Below are positions 53,085-62,957 of a DNA stretch of 64,000 nt, in pieces. This DNA comes from JASSUD01 sp031963005 (GTDB lineage Bacteria; Pseudomonadota; Gammaproteobacteria; Burkholderiales; Burkholderiaceae): assembly GCA_031963005.1 (NCBI GenBank), contig JASSUL010000008.1:1-64000 (forward strand). Direction: 5' to 3'. The notes beneath the pieces were generated by a model. It had not been told where the DNA came from. It saw only the letters and a program-made list of their open reading frames with translations, and ran no database searches. The position numbers were made by a program, and so were the translations under genes. The number at the start of each line of letters is the position of its first letter. Position 1 is the stretch's first letter.

Positions 53085-55376
53085 CTATTGAACTTCCGCA
53101 ATTTCCGGCTTGGTATGGTGATGAGCATCGCCCTCGGTGAAATTCAGCAAGATTTTCTTGTTTTTATCGATATCCACTTCAACGTGCCCTCCATGCGCTA
53201 GTTTTCCAAAGAGAAGCTCTTCCGCTAGTGCGCGACCAATAAGGTCTTGAATGAGACGCTCCATCGGGCGTGCACCCATTAAAGGATCAAAGCCTTTTTC
53301 CGCTAGATGCTGACGCACTTCAAGGGTAAATACCGCTTCGACTTTTTGTTCTTGTAACTGTGCTTCTAGTTTCATCAAGAATTTATCGACGACTCGCAGC
53401 GTGGTGGCTTCACTCAACGGGCTAAATAGCACAATCGTATCTAAGCGATTCCGAAACTCGGGAGTAAAAATACGCTGAATATCGGCATGAGGATCTCCCA
53501 TTTCAGCACGCGTTGTAAAGCCGATTTTTGATTTTTGAAGTGCTTGAGCTCCTGCGTTGGTGGTCATTACCAAAATGACGTGGCGGAAATCCGCTTTCCG
53601 GCCATTATTATCGGTGAGGGTGGCGTGATCCATAATCTGTAACAGGATGTTATAGATATCTGGATGGGCTTTCTCCAACTCATCGAGTAACAGGACGCAA
53701 TGGGGTTTTTTACGAATTTCTTCTGTTAGTAAACCGCCTCTTTCAAAACCGACATATCCGGGCGGCGCCCCGATTAATCGGCTGATCGCGTGCGACTCGT
53801 TGTACTCCGACATATCAAAGCGTACGAGATCAATCCCTAGCGTAAAAGCCAGTTGACGCGCGAGTTCGGTTTTTCCTACTCCAGTGGGGCCTGCAAAGAG
53901 AAAGTTTCCAATAGGTTTGTCGGTTCGACCAATCCCTGCACGGCTCATTTTGATTGCTGTAGCCAGTGCTTCAATAGCAGGATCTTGCCCAAAAATGACG
54001 CTCTTTAAATCGCGCTCTAAGGTTTTTAGTTTGCTGCGATCATCTTGAGATACGGAATGCGCAGGCATACGCACGATTTTGGCAATGGTTTTTTGAATGT
54101 CATTCTTGCCTATCGTTTTCTTTTGCTTAGATTTGGGCAAAATTTGCTGTGCGGCTCCTGCCTCATCGATCACATCAATCGCTTTATCAGGCAAATGTCG
54201 ATCCGTCATAAAGCGCTCAGAGAGCTCCGCAGCAGCAAACAGGGCTTCGTCCTTATATTTCACCCCGTGATGGGCCTCGAACCGGGATTTCAATCCGCGC
54301 AAGATCTCTACCGTTTCTTCGATGGTGGGTGCCGTGATATCGACTTTTTGAAAGCGACGTGCAAAGGCTGCGTCTTTTTCTATTGTGCTGCGATATTCCG
54401 AAAAAGTCGTAGCGCCAATACACCGTAGTTGGCCAGAAGAGAGTGCTGGCTTCAGTAAATTGGATGCATCTAGCGCACCGCCTGATGCTGCGCCTGCCCC
54501 CATGAGTGTGTGAATCTCATCTATAAACAAAATAGCGTTGGGGCGCTCTTTTAATTCTTTCAAAATTGTTTTTAATCTTTGCTCAAAGTCACCTCGATAT
54601 TTAGTGCCTGCTAGTAGGGCGCCTAAATCCAAGGCATAGACCGTGGCCTCGCGCAGTACTTCAGGGACTTCTTTGCGTGTTAAACGCCAGGCTAATCCTT
54701 CTGCAATCGCGGTTTTTCCTACACCGGCCTCTCCTATTAAAAGCGGATTATTTTTACGGCGCCGGCATAATATTTGTATGACGCGCTCGACTTCATTTTC
54801 ACGCCCGATAAGAGGATCTACATGCCCCTCTTTGGCCAGTTGATTGAGGTTTTGCGTATAGGTAGACCATGCACTTTCTTTTTGATTGCCTTCTGTGTCC
54901 ACCGCAGTGTCGCCCAACTTCGACTGCGCGTTTTCTTCCACTTTGGATGTGCCGTGCAAGATAAAGTTCAGCACATTTAAGCGAGAAATGCCTTGTTGTT
55001 GAAGGTAATACACCGCATGCGAATCTTTCTCCCCAAAGATTGCCACAAGCACATTAACGCCCATGACCTCTTTTTTGCTGTGCGAAGAAGATTGCACATG
55101 CATGATGGCGCGCTGGATAACGCGTTGAAACCCCAATGTAGGCTGCGTATCAACCTCATCGGCTCCAGGCACGATGGGAGTATTGTTCTGGATAAACTGA
55201 CGCAGCGTAGTGCGCAGATTTTCCATATTCGCCGAGCAGGCCACTAGCGCTTCAGACGCGCTAGGGTTATCGAGCAAGGCCATTAAAAGATGCTCGACTG
55301 TGATGAATTCATGGCGTGCCTGACGTGCTTCCATAAACGCCATGTGCAGGCTGACTTCAAGTTCTTGGGCAATCAT
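53085..55376 (-). CDS. clpA: ATP-dependent Clp protease ATP-binding subunit ClpA
   Basis: This AAA+ unfoldase feeds substrates to ClpP. The 763 residues start at the ATG overlapping the clpS stop (ATGA). It has an N-terminal Clp repeat domain (1-145), AAA-1 Walker A 'GEAGVGKTAIAEG' and Walker B 'LFIDEIHTLMGAG', AAA-2 Walker A 'GPTGVGKTELARQL' and Walker B 'LLLDELEKAHPDI', and the ClpP-contact loop around 'SKIGFTT'. It is operonic with clpS. Confidence 0.96.
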   Translation of the reverse strand: MIAQELEVSLHMAFMEARQARHEFITVEHLLMALLDNPSASEALVACSANMENLRTTLRQFIQNNTPIVPGADEVDTQPTLGFQRVIQRAIMHVQSSSHSKKEVMGVNVLVAIFGEKDSHAVYYLQQQGISRLNVLNFILHGTSKVEENAQSKLGDTAVDTEGNQKESAWSTYTQNLNQLAKEGHVDPLIGRENEVERVIQILCRRRKNNPLLIGEAGVGKTAIAEGLAWRLTRKEVPEVLREATVYALDLGALLAGTKYRGDFEQRLKTILKELKERPNAILFIDEIHTLMGAGAASGGALDASNLLKPALSSGQLRCIGATTFSEYRSTIEKDAAFARRFQKVDITAPTIEETVEILRGLKSRFEAHHGVKYKDEALFAAAELSERFMTDRHLPDKAIDVIDEAGAAQQILPKSKQKKTIGKNDIQKTIAKIVRMPAHSVSQDDRSKLKTLERDLKSVIFGQDPAIEALATAIKMSRAGIGRTDKPIGNFLFAGPTGVGKTELARQLAFTLGIDLVRFDMSEYNESHAISRLIGAPPGYVGFERGGLLTEEIRKKPHCVLLLDELEKAHPDIYNILLQIMDHATLTDNNGRKADFRHVILVMTTNAGAQALQKSKIGFTTRAEMGDPHADIQRIFTPEFRNRLDTIVLFSPLSEATTLRVVDKFLMKLEAQLQEQKVEAVFTLEVRQHLAEKGFDPLMGARPMERLIQDLIGRALAEELLFGKLAHGGHVEVDIDKNKKILLNFTEGDAHHHTKPEIAEVQ

Positions 55377-55687
55377 ATTTCCTCCATCGTGCATTGCAAA
55401 GGATGTCCAGCTTGTCGTGCGCTAGAAGTGACCTGTTCAATTTTCGTAGCAGCAATGTCGCGCGTATAAACTCCACATACTCCTTTTCCAACGGTATGAA
55501 CCTGCAACATGATTTCTGTTGCGGCTTTGAGATCTTTATGGAAGTAACGTTGTATCACCATAACAACAAAGTCCATCGGAGTGTAATCATCGTCTAACAA
55601 GACTACTTGGTAGTACGAAGGAGGTTTGACTGTTTGCTTTTGCCGCTCAAGGAGCGCGGCATGCTCGGTATCGGTTAACGTATTCAT
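55373..55687 (-). CDS. clpS: ClpA adaptor ClpS
   Basis: This adaptor recognises N-degron substrates and delivers them to ClpA. The 104 residues include the family core 'YQVVLLDDDYTPMDFVVMVI' with the binding-pocket residues, and 'VHTVGKGVCGVYTRDIAATK'. It is the first gene of the clpS-clpA operon. Confidence 0.95.
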   Translation of the reverse strand: MNTLTDTEHAALLERQKQTVKPPSYYQVVLLDDDYTPMDFVVMVIQRYFHKDLKAATEIMLQVHTVGKGVCGVYTRDIAATKIEQVTSSARQAGHPLQCTMEEI

Positions 55688-55813
55688 GTGCTCATTCTAA
55701 CCAACTTGTACTACTTCGCAATCCGTATTACGTTAGATTTTTGGGGTTTGTTCGGGTTTCGTTACTTTTTTTATCTGTGTTTGAGTTTTTATACTCTCCA
55801 TGTATTTTTTTAC

Positions 55814-56092
55814 TTACTTATTAGCTGAAATTAAGAAAATATTTAATTCTTTAATTTTTTTATCAATTTCATTGAATTTTGTGGCGATAATTTCTGCGTT
55901 TTCTAAAATTTTTAATTTGTTGTCTTGAGTGTCTGAATTTTTTAATATATTTATTTCATATATTTCTTTGAGATTTTCTTCTGTCTATTGGAGTTTTTTA
56001 TTTATTTATTTGAAATTGCTTTTTAATATTTCATTGTTATCCGTTAAGAATTTTTTTGCTTTCATTTGAAGTGCTGTCATATCCTGAATCAT
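55814..56092 (-). pseudogene. Decayed coiled-coil gene
   Basis: On the minus strand an ATG at 56092 opens 'MIQDMTALQMKAKKFLTDNN' and stops. The sequence carries on after two stops as 'ENLKEIYEINILKNSDTQDN' and '..IATKFNEIDKKIKELNIFL', ending at TAA 55814. The pattern and composition resemble the C-terminal half of the intact coiled-coil gene directly upstream (56300-56917). It looks like a dead relative. Confidence 0.45.
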
Positions 56093-56299
56093 TTATTACA
56101 ATTTTTGTGACATTATTATTTGCTATGTGATTTTCTGGTATATTACACTCCAATTTTTAAGGTTGTGTGTTAATAAATCACTGCATTTTTATTTTATAAA
56201 TCTTATATAAAAATTAGTTTTTTATTAAGAAAAAATGTATGATCTGGCGAAGTAAGTTAAATTCTTATATTTTAAGTGTTTATGTTTTATTTATGAATT

Positions 56300-56917
56300 T
56301 TAATTCTGGAAATTTTTCGATCTAATTTTATTTATGCTGCTTTCAATTTCTTTTTTAATTTCCATATATTGTTCATATATATTATAAATTTTATTTTGTG
56401 TTTCTTCGAGTTTTTTGAGTAATGCATTTTCCGGTATTTCTTGCATTAATTTTGCCTGATCAGCATAATTTTCCATGGCCGAGTTTAATAATGTGAGTTC
56501 ATATATTTTTTCTTTAATTTTTTCTTCTGGTAATTGGCTTTTTTCTTCTTTTAAATATAAGTTTTCGCTAATTAGTTTTTCGATAATGCTATTTCTTTTT
56601 ATGATAACTTCGAGAAGTTGTGCTTCAAATGTTATATGAGGCTTCAATTCCATATCCAATTTTTCTAGTTTTGAAGTTAATGCTTGTATTTTTCTTCTAT
56701 TGTAATTAACGACATAATTTTGTCTATTTGTAGTTTCTTCTGATTTGTATTGATGGTTTGAGGTGGTATCTAGACGTTCTTTTTGTGCTGGGCGAGGAAG
56801 GAATGTATGATGAGCATATGGCATTTTTTCCTTGGTTGAGTAATGTTTATTTAATTGATCATGTGAAGGTGCTTTTGGAGTATGGTTTGTTTTTTGAAAT
56901 AATTTGGGTATCGCCAT
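56300..56917 (-). CDS. Coiled-coil protein of unknown function
   Basis: The protein has 205 residues, with TTGAGGA 6 nt before the ATG. Residues 1-70 are polar and probably disordered. From ~75 to the end it is a predicted coiled coil rich in Lys, Glu and Ile ('LYLKEEKSQLPEEKIKEKIY'). There is no signal peptide or membrane segment and no known domain. The strongly AT-rich composition contrasts with clpS/clpA and prlC on its two sides. Confidence 0.65.
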   Translation of the reverse strand: MAIPKLFQKTNHTPKAPSHDQLNKHYSTKEKMPYAHHTFLPRPAQKERLDTTSNHQYKSEETTNRQNYVVNYNRRKIQALTSKLEKLDMELKPHITFEAQLLEVIIKRNSIIEKLISENLYLKEEKSQLPEEKIKEKIYELTLLNSAMENYADQAKLMQEIPENALLKKLEETQNKIYNIYEQYMEIKKEIESSINKIRSKNFQN

Positions 56918-57117
56918 TTGGTCCTCAAGTTATTTAGAGATAAATAATTTTCATTGCTGGGCAGAGTTGCATTTTTATTTTAGCTATTTATCCATAATGC
57001 ATCGTCAGTTACACTGAAAAAATGGATAAATCTGCGAAGTAAAATACTGTTTAAGCAATGAAATGAGGTGGCAATAATGAAAATAATATCAATTTGAATT
57101 ATTTCTTAATAAAAAAT

Positions 57118-57165
57118 AGGATGACAAAAATATCCTTATATTGTTAGATATTTTTTTGCCATCCT
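57118..57165. repeat. Imperfect AT-rich hairpin
   Basis: aggatgacaaaaatatc pairs with gatatttttttgccatcct, with small bulges, and a T-run follows. It lies in the 362-bp gap between prlC and the coiled-coil gene, in which no gene is seen. Confidence 0.5.
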
Positions 57166-57232
57166 GTTTTTTAAAAAAAATAATAGATTAGGTTAATATT
57201 ATATTTATCTACATTTATAGAGGTTGGAAAGC

Positions 57233-57274
57233 GCTATTTTCCTAAAATCACTATAGCCGCTTTAAGAAAATAGC
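57233..57274 (-). terminator. Probable terminator of prlC
   Basis: A 9-bp stem (gctattttc / gaaaatagc) lies 6 bp past the prlC stop on its strand. Confidence 0.5.
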
Positions 57275-57279
57275 ATTTA

Positions 57280-59400
57280 TTACCCTCCCATCCCATTATG
57301 ACGCAACAACGCATCAATACGAGGCTCACGCTGACGGAAGGCTACAAACGATTCCATCGCGGTGCGGCTACCGCCTACTTCTAAAATTTCTCGTCGATAG
57401 TGTGCTCCCGTTTCTGAATCTAATAGCGGGCCACCTTTTCGTTGTGCGGCTTCTTCAAAAGCCGCATAGGCATCAGCCGATAATACTTCTGCCCATTTAT
57501 AACTGTAATAGCCTGCTGCATATCCTCCGGCAAAAATATGACTAAAAGTATTAAGCGAACGAGAGAAAGGGGCTTGGGGAAGAACGTGGTATTGCGCATT
57601 GAGTGTTTGAGAGCAGGCTTGCAGATCGTCTTTTTCAGGGTCAAAGTCAGTGTGCAGCTTCAAATCTAATAATGAAAATACTATTTGCCGCAGCATGCTC
57701 AAGCCCGTTTGAAAATGCTTTGCGGCTTGCATTTTGTCAAATAATGCACGTGGTAAAGGCTCTCCATTTTCTACATGTGCGCTTAGATGGTGGAGTTCTT
57801 GCCATTCCCAGCAGAAATTTTCCATAAATTGGGAAGGTAACTCTACAGCATCCCATTCCACGCCGTGAATGCCCGAAACCGCCAGATCTTCGATTTGCGT
57901 GAGCATATGATGCAAACCATGGCCGAATTCATGGAAGAGGGTGATGACATCATCATGCGTAAAACAGGCCGGTTTATCTCCTTGCGGCGCGGAGAAATTG
58001 CATGTTAAGTAAGCAACAGGTGTGTGCAAAATCCCTTTTGCATCGCGGTAGCGAGAGCGGGCATCATCCATCCATGCGCCCCCTCGTTTGCCGGAGCGTG
58101 CGTATAAATCTAAATAGAATTGCGCAATAAGCCTGCCGGTTTGCGGGTGGACAATTTCAAAAAAACGCACATCTTTATGCCAGACCTCTGCGTGAGAGGG
58201 GCGGATGATGATGTTAAAGAGAGTTTGAGCGACTCTAAAGAGTCCAGCGAGTACCGCCGGCTCAGGGAAGTATTGCCGCACCTCTTGCTCGGAGAACGCA
58301 TAGCGTGCTTCGCGCAGTTTTTCTGCCGCAAAGGTAATATCCCAAGGCTCCAATTGCGTTAGCCCCAATTCCTTGGCCGCAAAATCTTGCAATTCCTGCC
58401 ATTCTTGCTCGGCATAGGGACGTGCGCGTTGGGCGAGATCTTCTAAAAAGTCTTTGACTTCCTCAGGGGACTGCGCCATTTTGGTGACCAGCGACAGGTC
58501 TGCAAAGCGCGCATACCCGAGCATATGGGCTTCTTTAGCGCGTAGGCTGAGTTGTTCTTTGATAATGGCGGTGTTATCCCACGCACTTTGACCTTGTCCA
58601 TAAACAGGACCTAGCTCGGAAGCGCGCGTGACATAGGCGCGATAGAGGGCTTCACGCAAAGGGCGGTGCGCGACGTACTGCATCACGGGGAAATAAGAGG
58701 GGAAGTGCAAGGTGAAGGCCCAGCCTTTAAGCCCTTTTTCTTCTGCAGTAGCCCATGCAGCAGCCTTGTCTTGCTCTGGTAGCCCCTCTAGTTCGGCTTC
58801 ATTGTCTACGTGATAGACATAAGCATTCGTGGCATCTAGTGCATGGTCGGCAAACTGTTTCGCGAGGTTAGCTTGGCGTTCTTGCAGTTGCATAAATGCG
58901 GGTTTGAGTGCTTCTTCTAGCCCTGCGCCTGAGAGACGAAAATCGCGTAAGGCATCGTTGAGAATTTTTTGGCGCGTTGGTGTGAGCGTCGCGTAGCTGG
59001 GGCTATTGCGTAAGGCTTGATATTTTTCATAGAGCGGTAGGGATTGCCCCAAGCTGGCCCAAAATTGCGTAACGCGCGGCAGATTTTCCCCGTAGGCATC
59101 GCGTAATGCTTCTGTATCCACTACGGATTTCAAATGCCCTACGATCCCCCAGGTATGCGCTAAAAAGTGCGTTGCCTCTTCTAAAGGGGTCACAACCGTT
59201 TCCCATCGTGCAGAAGTAGTGGGAGCGCTCACATGCTCTAGCATGGCGCTGGCATAGGGAAGCAATAAATCTAGGGCGGGGCTGATGTGTTCAGGGCGAA
59301 TAGCGTCAAAGCGGGGTAAATCAGAAAAATCTAACAACGGGTTGCCCACGCATACGCTTAGATCAAGGGGTGGAGGCGGTAGTGGATGAGAAGCAGACAT
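57280..59400 (-). CDS. prlC: Oligopeptidase A (M3 zinc metallopeptidase)
   Basis: This cytosolic peptidase degrades short peptides, including cleaved signal peptides. The zinc site 'VITLFHEFGHGLHHMLTQIE' (HExxH) and the third ligand Glu in 'VEWDAVELPSQFMENF' are intact. The length of 706 residues is close to the ~680-700 of the family. The N-terminal ~20 residues are Pro-rich. It stands alone. Confidence 0.94.
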   Translation of the reverse strand: MSASHPLPPPPLDLSVCVGNPLLDFSDLPRFDAIRPEHISPALDLLLPYASAMLEHVSAPTTSARWETVVTPLEEATHFLAHTWGIVGHLKSVVDTEALRDAYGENLPRVTQFWASLGQSLPLYEKYQALRNSPSYATLTPTRQKILNDALRDFRLSGAGLEEALKPAFMQLQERQANLAKQFADHALDATNAYVYHVDNEAELEGLPEQDKAAAWATAEEKGLKGWAFTLHFPSYFPVMQYVAHRPLREALYRAYVTRASELGPVYGQGQSAWDNTAIIKEQLSLRAKEAHMLGYARFADLSLVTKMAQSPEEVKDFLEDLAQRARPYAEQEWQELQDFAAKELGLTQLEPWDITFAAEKLREARYAFSEQEVRQYFPEPAVLAGLFRVAQTLFNIIIRPSHAEVWHKDVRFFEIVHPQTGRLIAQFYLDLYARSGKRGGAWMDDARSRYRDAKGILHTPVAYLTCNFSAPQGDKPACFTHDDVITLFHEFGHGLHHMLTQIEDLAVSGIHGVEWDAVELPSQFMENFCWEWQELHHLSAHVENGEPLPRALFDKMQAAKHFQTGLSMLRQIVFSLLDLKLHTDFDPEKDDLQACSQTLNAQYHVLPQAPFSRSLNTFSHIFAGGYAAGYYSYKWAEVLSADAYAAFEEAAQRKGGPLLDSETGAHYRREILEVGGSRTAMESFVAFRQREPRIDALLRHNGMGG

Positions 59401-60016
59401 GCGAAACCATCAAAAAAGTGAAAAAAAGATCTCAATGGCAGGAATCATGACCATTTTTTAAAATGAGAGACGTAAAGTATGTATTGTAAGAAAAATAAGA
59501 CGAAATGGGAAACTCCAAACGATCGCCAAGCAAGGTAGAGACAGCTTGAATTTTGAAGGGGGAGTCTAAAGCATGCTATAAAGGATCTTCAGCAATTAAA
59601 AAGGGGTGTAATCCAAGATGAATGTGCAGATCTTCCTTAAATTTGGATGGGAAAATCGCTTGTTATCTCATTGCTGTTCTATCGTGTATCAATAGAGATC
59701 TATTCCTGTATTAAAATACGAGGGTGAGCGTTGCTCTTGACCCTGCTTTCATTGCGTTAGTGTATAGCTAAATAGGCGTTTGGCCGCGCAATGATGCAAA
59801 AATATTGACATTTAAGTAGAAGTATGTATTGCGGAAAATAAAAAATTTTGCTTGCAAGCTTAAATACGCACTCTTTACAATCCGCCCATTTTTAGATGTA
59901 GTCAGATAGTTTTTGAAAGCTATCGGTCCCTTCCTGCCGCTTTATATATATAAAGCCGCACTCTACCAAATAGATTGCCCAAATGAATGGGCATTATGGT
60001 GCCTTTAGGAGAAGTT
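59401..60016. promoter_or_regulatory. Regulatory region between prlC and aceE
   Basis: This 616-bp divergent gap has no gene. Possible promoter parts are TTGACC at 59737-59742 with tgtata 18 bp on, and TTGACA at 59805-59810 without a good -10 partner. The long leader before aceE may carry regulation, but nothing specific is seen. Confidence 0.35.
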
Positions 60017-62752
60017 ATGTCCAAACCGATGTCCTCTTCCACCGCTACGGCGCTGACGACCAATCTGCCTGACGCAGATCCGCAGGAAACTGCGGAGTGG
60101 CTTGATGCGCTAAGTGGCGTATTTAGTGCGCTTGGTCCTGACCGAGCACACTATTTAATTGATAGGCAAATCGAGTTTGCACGTCTACATGGCGATGGTC
60201 TGCCTTTTACGTCGACGACCCCTTACGTCAATACCATCCGAGTCGATCAGCAGGCAGGGAGTCCAGGAGAGCATGCTCTCGAGCAGCGGATTCGCTCGTA
60301 TGTGCGGTGGAATGCCATTGCTATGGTATTGCGTGCTGGGCGTGATACGAATGTAGGAGGGCATATTGCCTCTTTTGCTTCGGCCGCGGCGCTTTATGAA
60401 ATCGGCTTTAATCACTTTTGGCGTGCGCCTTCCGCTGAGCATGGCGGGGATTTAATTTTTGTACAAGGCCATTCCTCTCCAGGCATCTATTCTCGTGCGT
60501 TTTTATTAGGGCGCCTCAACGAGCAGCAACTGGATGGATTCCGTCAAGAAGCGGAAGGAGGAGGTCTCTCTTCTTATCCGCATCCATGGCTTATGCCCGA
60601 TTTCTGGCAATTCCCGACGGTATCGATGGGCTTAGGCCCCATTATGGCCATCTATCAAGCGCGTTTTATGAAGTATTTAAAGGCGCGGGAAATTACTCAG
60701 ACGGAAGGGCGCAAAGTATGGGCCTTTCTGGGTGACGGGGAGATGGATGAACCCGAGTCCTTAGGGGCCATTGGTATGGCCGGTCGGGAGCGTTTAGAGA
60801 ACTTGATTTTTGTCGTGAATTGCAATCTGCAGCGCTTGGATGGGCCCGTGCGTGGGAATGGCAAAATTATTCAAGAGCTCGAGTCGATTTTCCGTGGGGC
60901 GGGTTGGAATGTCATTAAGGTGATATGGGGCAGCCGCTGGGATGCGCTTTTTGCGCGCGATACGCAAGGTATTTTGATGCGCCGGATGATGGAAGTCGTC
61001 GATGGCGAATACCAAAACTATAAATCGAGGGATGGTGCTTATGTTCGCGCCCATTTCTTTAATACTCCTGAACTCAAAGCATTAATCAGCGACTGGTCTG
61101 ATGAGGATATTTGGAACTTAAATCGCGGCGGGCATGATCCGCATAAAATTTATGCGGCCTTCCATCAAGCTTCGCAAACACGGGGTCAGCCCACCGTTAT
61201 TTTGGCGAAGACCATTAAAGGCTATGGAATGGGCGAAGCCGGTCAAGCGATGAATATCACGCATCAGCAGAAAAAAATGCCTATTGACGCGCTGAAAAAA
61301 TTCCGTGATCGTTTTAGTTTGCCGATCGCCGATCAAGATCTTGAAAATGTGCCTTATCTGAAATTTGAAGAAGGTTCGAAAGAGCTGACCTATATGCGCG
61401 CACGCCGTGAAGCGCTCGGCGGCTATTTGCCTGCGCGCCGTCGCAGTGCCGCTGCTTTACCCATCCCGGCATTATCTGCGTTCGATGGATTACTCAAAGC
61501 GACAGTAGAAGGACGTGAAATCTCTACGACGATGGCATTTGTACGTCTGTTAGGCGTTTTGCTGAAGGATCCTGCACTGGGTAAGCGCGTCGTGCCGATT
61601 GTGCCGGATGAATCTCGGACTTTTGGTATGGAAGGCTTATTCCGCCAAATCGGTATTTGGAATCAAGAGGGTCAGAAATATATCCCGCAAGATTCTGAGC
61701 AACTGATGTTTTATAGGGAATCCGAAACCGGCCAAATTTTGCAGGAAGGGATTAATGAAGCGGGCGGTATGTGTGACTGGATTGCGGCGGCAACTTCGTA
61801 TTCCACGCATGGCGAGCAGATGATCCCGTTTTATATTTTCTACTCGATGTTTGGCTTTCAGCGTATCGGGGATTTAGCATGGGCTGCAGCGGATATGCGC
61901 TCCCGAGGTTTCTTGCTCGGCGCAACCGCAGGTCGAACCACGCTCAACGGTGAGGGTTTACAGCACGAAGACGGGCATTCGCATTTGTTCTCCGCCTGTA
62001 TTCCAAATTGCATCAGCTATGATCCGACTTTTGCCTACGAGCTGGCCGTCATTATGCGTGACGGGCTACGCCGTATGGTGCAAGAACAAGAGGATGTGTA
62101 CTACTACATCACGCTGATGAATGAAAATTATCCCCATCCTGCATTACCTGAAAGCAGTGAAGCGAATATTTTGAAAGGGATGTATTGCTTCAAAAAAGGG
62201 CAGTCCGCTCCCGCTTCGCCATCGGATAAAAAGCAGGGTGCCTCCCATACTGCCGCTAAACAGGTTCAGTTGCTCGGATCCGGCGCGATTTTTATTGAGG
62301 TTATTGCTGCGGCACAGTTACTGCAGGAAGATTGGGGCGTAGCCGCAACGCTTTGGAGCTGTCCAAGCTTTACGGAATTAGCACGTGATGGGCATGCGGT
62401 AGCACGTCATAATATGCTGCATCCCAATGACACGCCTCAACGTAGCCATGTCGAAACCCTGCTTGCGTCTACAACAGGGCCGGTTATTGCCGCCACCGAC
62501 TATGTGCGTGCATATGCTGAGCAGATTCAGGCATTTGTTCCCAAACGCTATGTGGTGCTGGGTACCGATGGCTTTGGTCGCTCTGATACACGGGCTAAAC
62601 TGCGCCATTTCTTTGAGGTAGATCGTCATTGGATTACCGTAGCGGCATTGAATGCATTGGCCGATGAAGGCACGATTGAGCGTACTGTCGTAGCGCAAGC
62701 GCTTAAGCGTTATCAGTTAGATGCTAATAAACCTAATCCGATGACCGTGTAA
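60017..62752 (+). CDS. aceE: Pyruvate dehydrogenase E1 component
   Basis: This homodimeric thiamine-diphosphate enzyme decarboxylates pyruvate and reductively acetylates the lipoyl groups of E2. The start is set at ATG 60017 (911 residues) because TAGGAGAAG sits directly upstream. A Met 10 codons earlier has no such site. The TPP motif runs from 'GDGEMDEPESLGAIGMAG' to 'VVNCNLQRLDGPVRGN', and 'GRTTLNGEGLQHEDGHSH' is the family active-site loop. It is followed by aceF. Confidence 0.96.
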   Translation: MSKPMSSSTATALTTNLPDADPQETAEWLDALSGVFSALGPDRAHYLIDRQIEFARLHGDGLPFTSTTPYVNTIRVDQQAGSPGEHALEQRIRSYVRWNAIAMVLRAGRDTNVGGHIASFASAAALYEIGFNHFWRAPSAEHGGDLIFVQGHSSPGIYSRAFLLGRLNEQQLDGFRQEAEGGGLSSYPHPWLMPDFWQFPTVSMGLGPIMAIYQARFMKYLKAREITQTEGRKVWAFLGDGEMDEPESLGAIGMAGRERLENLIFVVNCNLQRLDGPVRGNGKIIQELESIFRGAGWNVIKVIWGSRWDALFARDTQGILMRRMMEVVDGEYQNYKSRDGAYVRAHFFNTPELKALISDWSDEDIWNLNRGGHDPHKIYAAFHQASQTRGQPTVILAKTIKGYGMGEAGQAMNITHQQKKMPIDALKKFRDRFSLPIADQDLENVPYLKFEEGSKELTYMRARREALGGYLPARRRSAAALPIPALSAFDGLLKATVEGREISTTMAFVRLLGVLLKDPALGKRVVPIVPDESRTFGMEGLFRQIGIWNQEGQKYIPQDSEQLMFYRESETGQILQEGINEAGGMCDWIAAATSYSTHGEQMIPFYIFYSMFGFQRIGDLAWAAADMRSRGFLLGATAGRTTLNGEGLQHEDGHSHLFSACIPNCISYDPTFAYELAVIMRDGLRRMVQEQEDVYYYITLMNENYPHPALPESSEANILKGMYCFKKGQSAPASPSDKKQGASHTAAKQVQLLGSGAIFIEVIAAAQLLQEDWGVAATLWSCPSFTELARDGHAVARHNMLHPNDTPQRSHVETLLASTTGPVIAATDYVRAYAEQIQAFVPKRYVVLGTDGFGRSDTRAKLRHFFEVDRHWITVAALNALADEGTIERTVVAQALKRYQLDANKPNPMTV

Positions 62753-62790
62753 GCGGCGGATGTCGCTTTGCGTAAGAACTTGTTTAGTAT

Positions 62791-62812
62791 TTAGACAGGC
62801 AAGCCTGTCTAA
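62791..62812. repeat. 22-bp palindrome between aceE and aceF
   Basis: ttagacaggc and gcctgtctaa flank a 2-nt centre, and AA follows. The stem could be a processing site or weak terminator that lowers aceF read-through, or an operator. It lies in a 205-bp gap that is long for two genes of one complex. Confidence 0.6.
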
Positions 62813-62957
62813 AAGCATGACCAAAAGGGTTTCTATTTGGGGGAGCGGGAGTACAGTGAGGATCCCTGGCACCGCACTACCCATAAGAAGGGCCTTTTTG
62901 GGAGATACTCAACAGGTTCAATAGAGTTTTCACTTTTTTCAAGATATAAGCCTTGCG

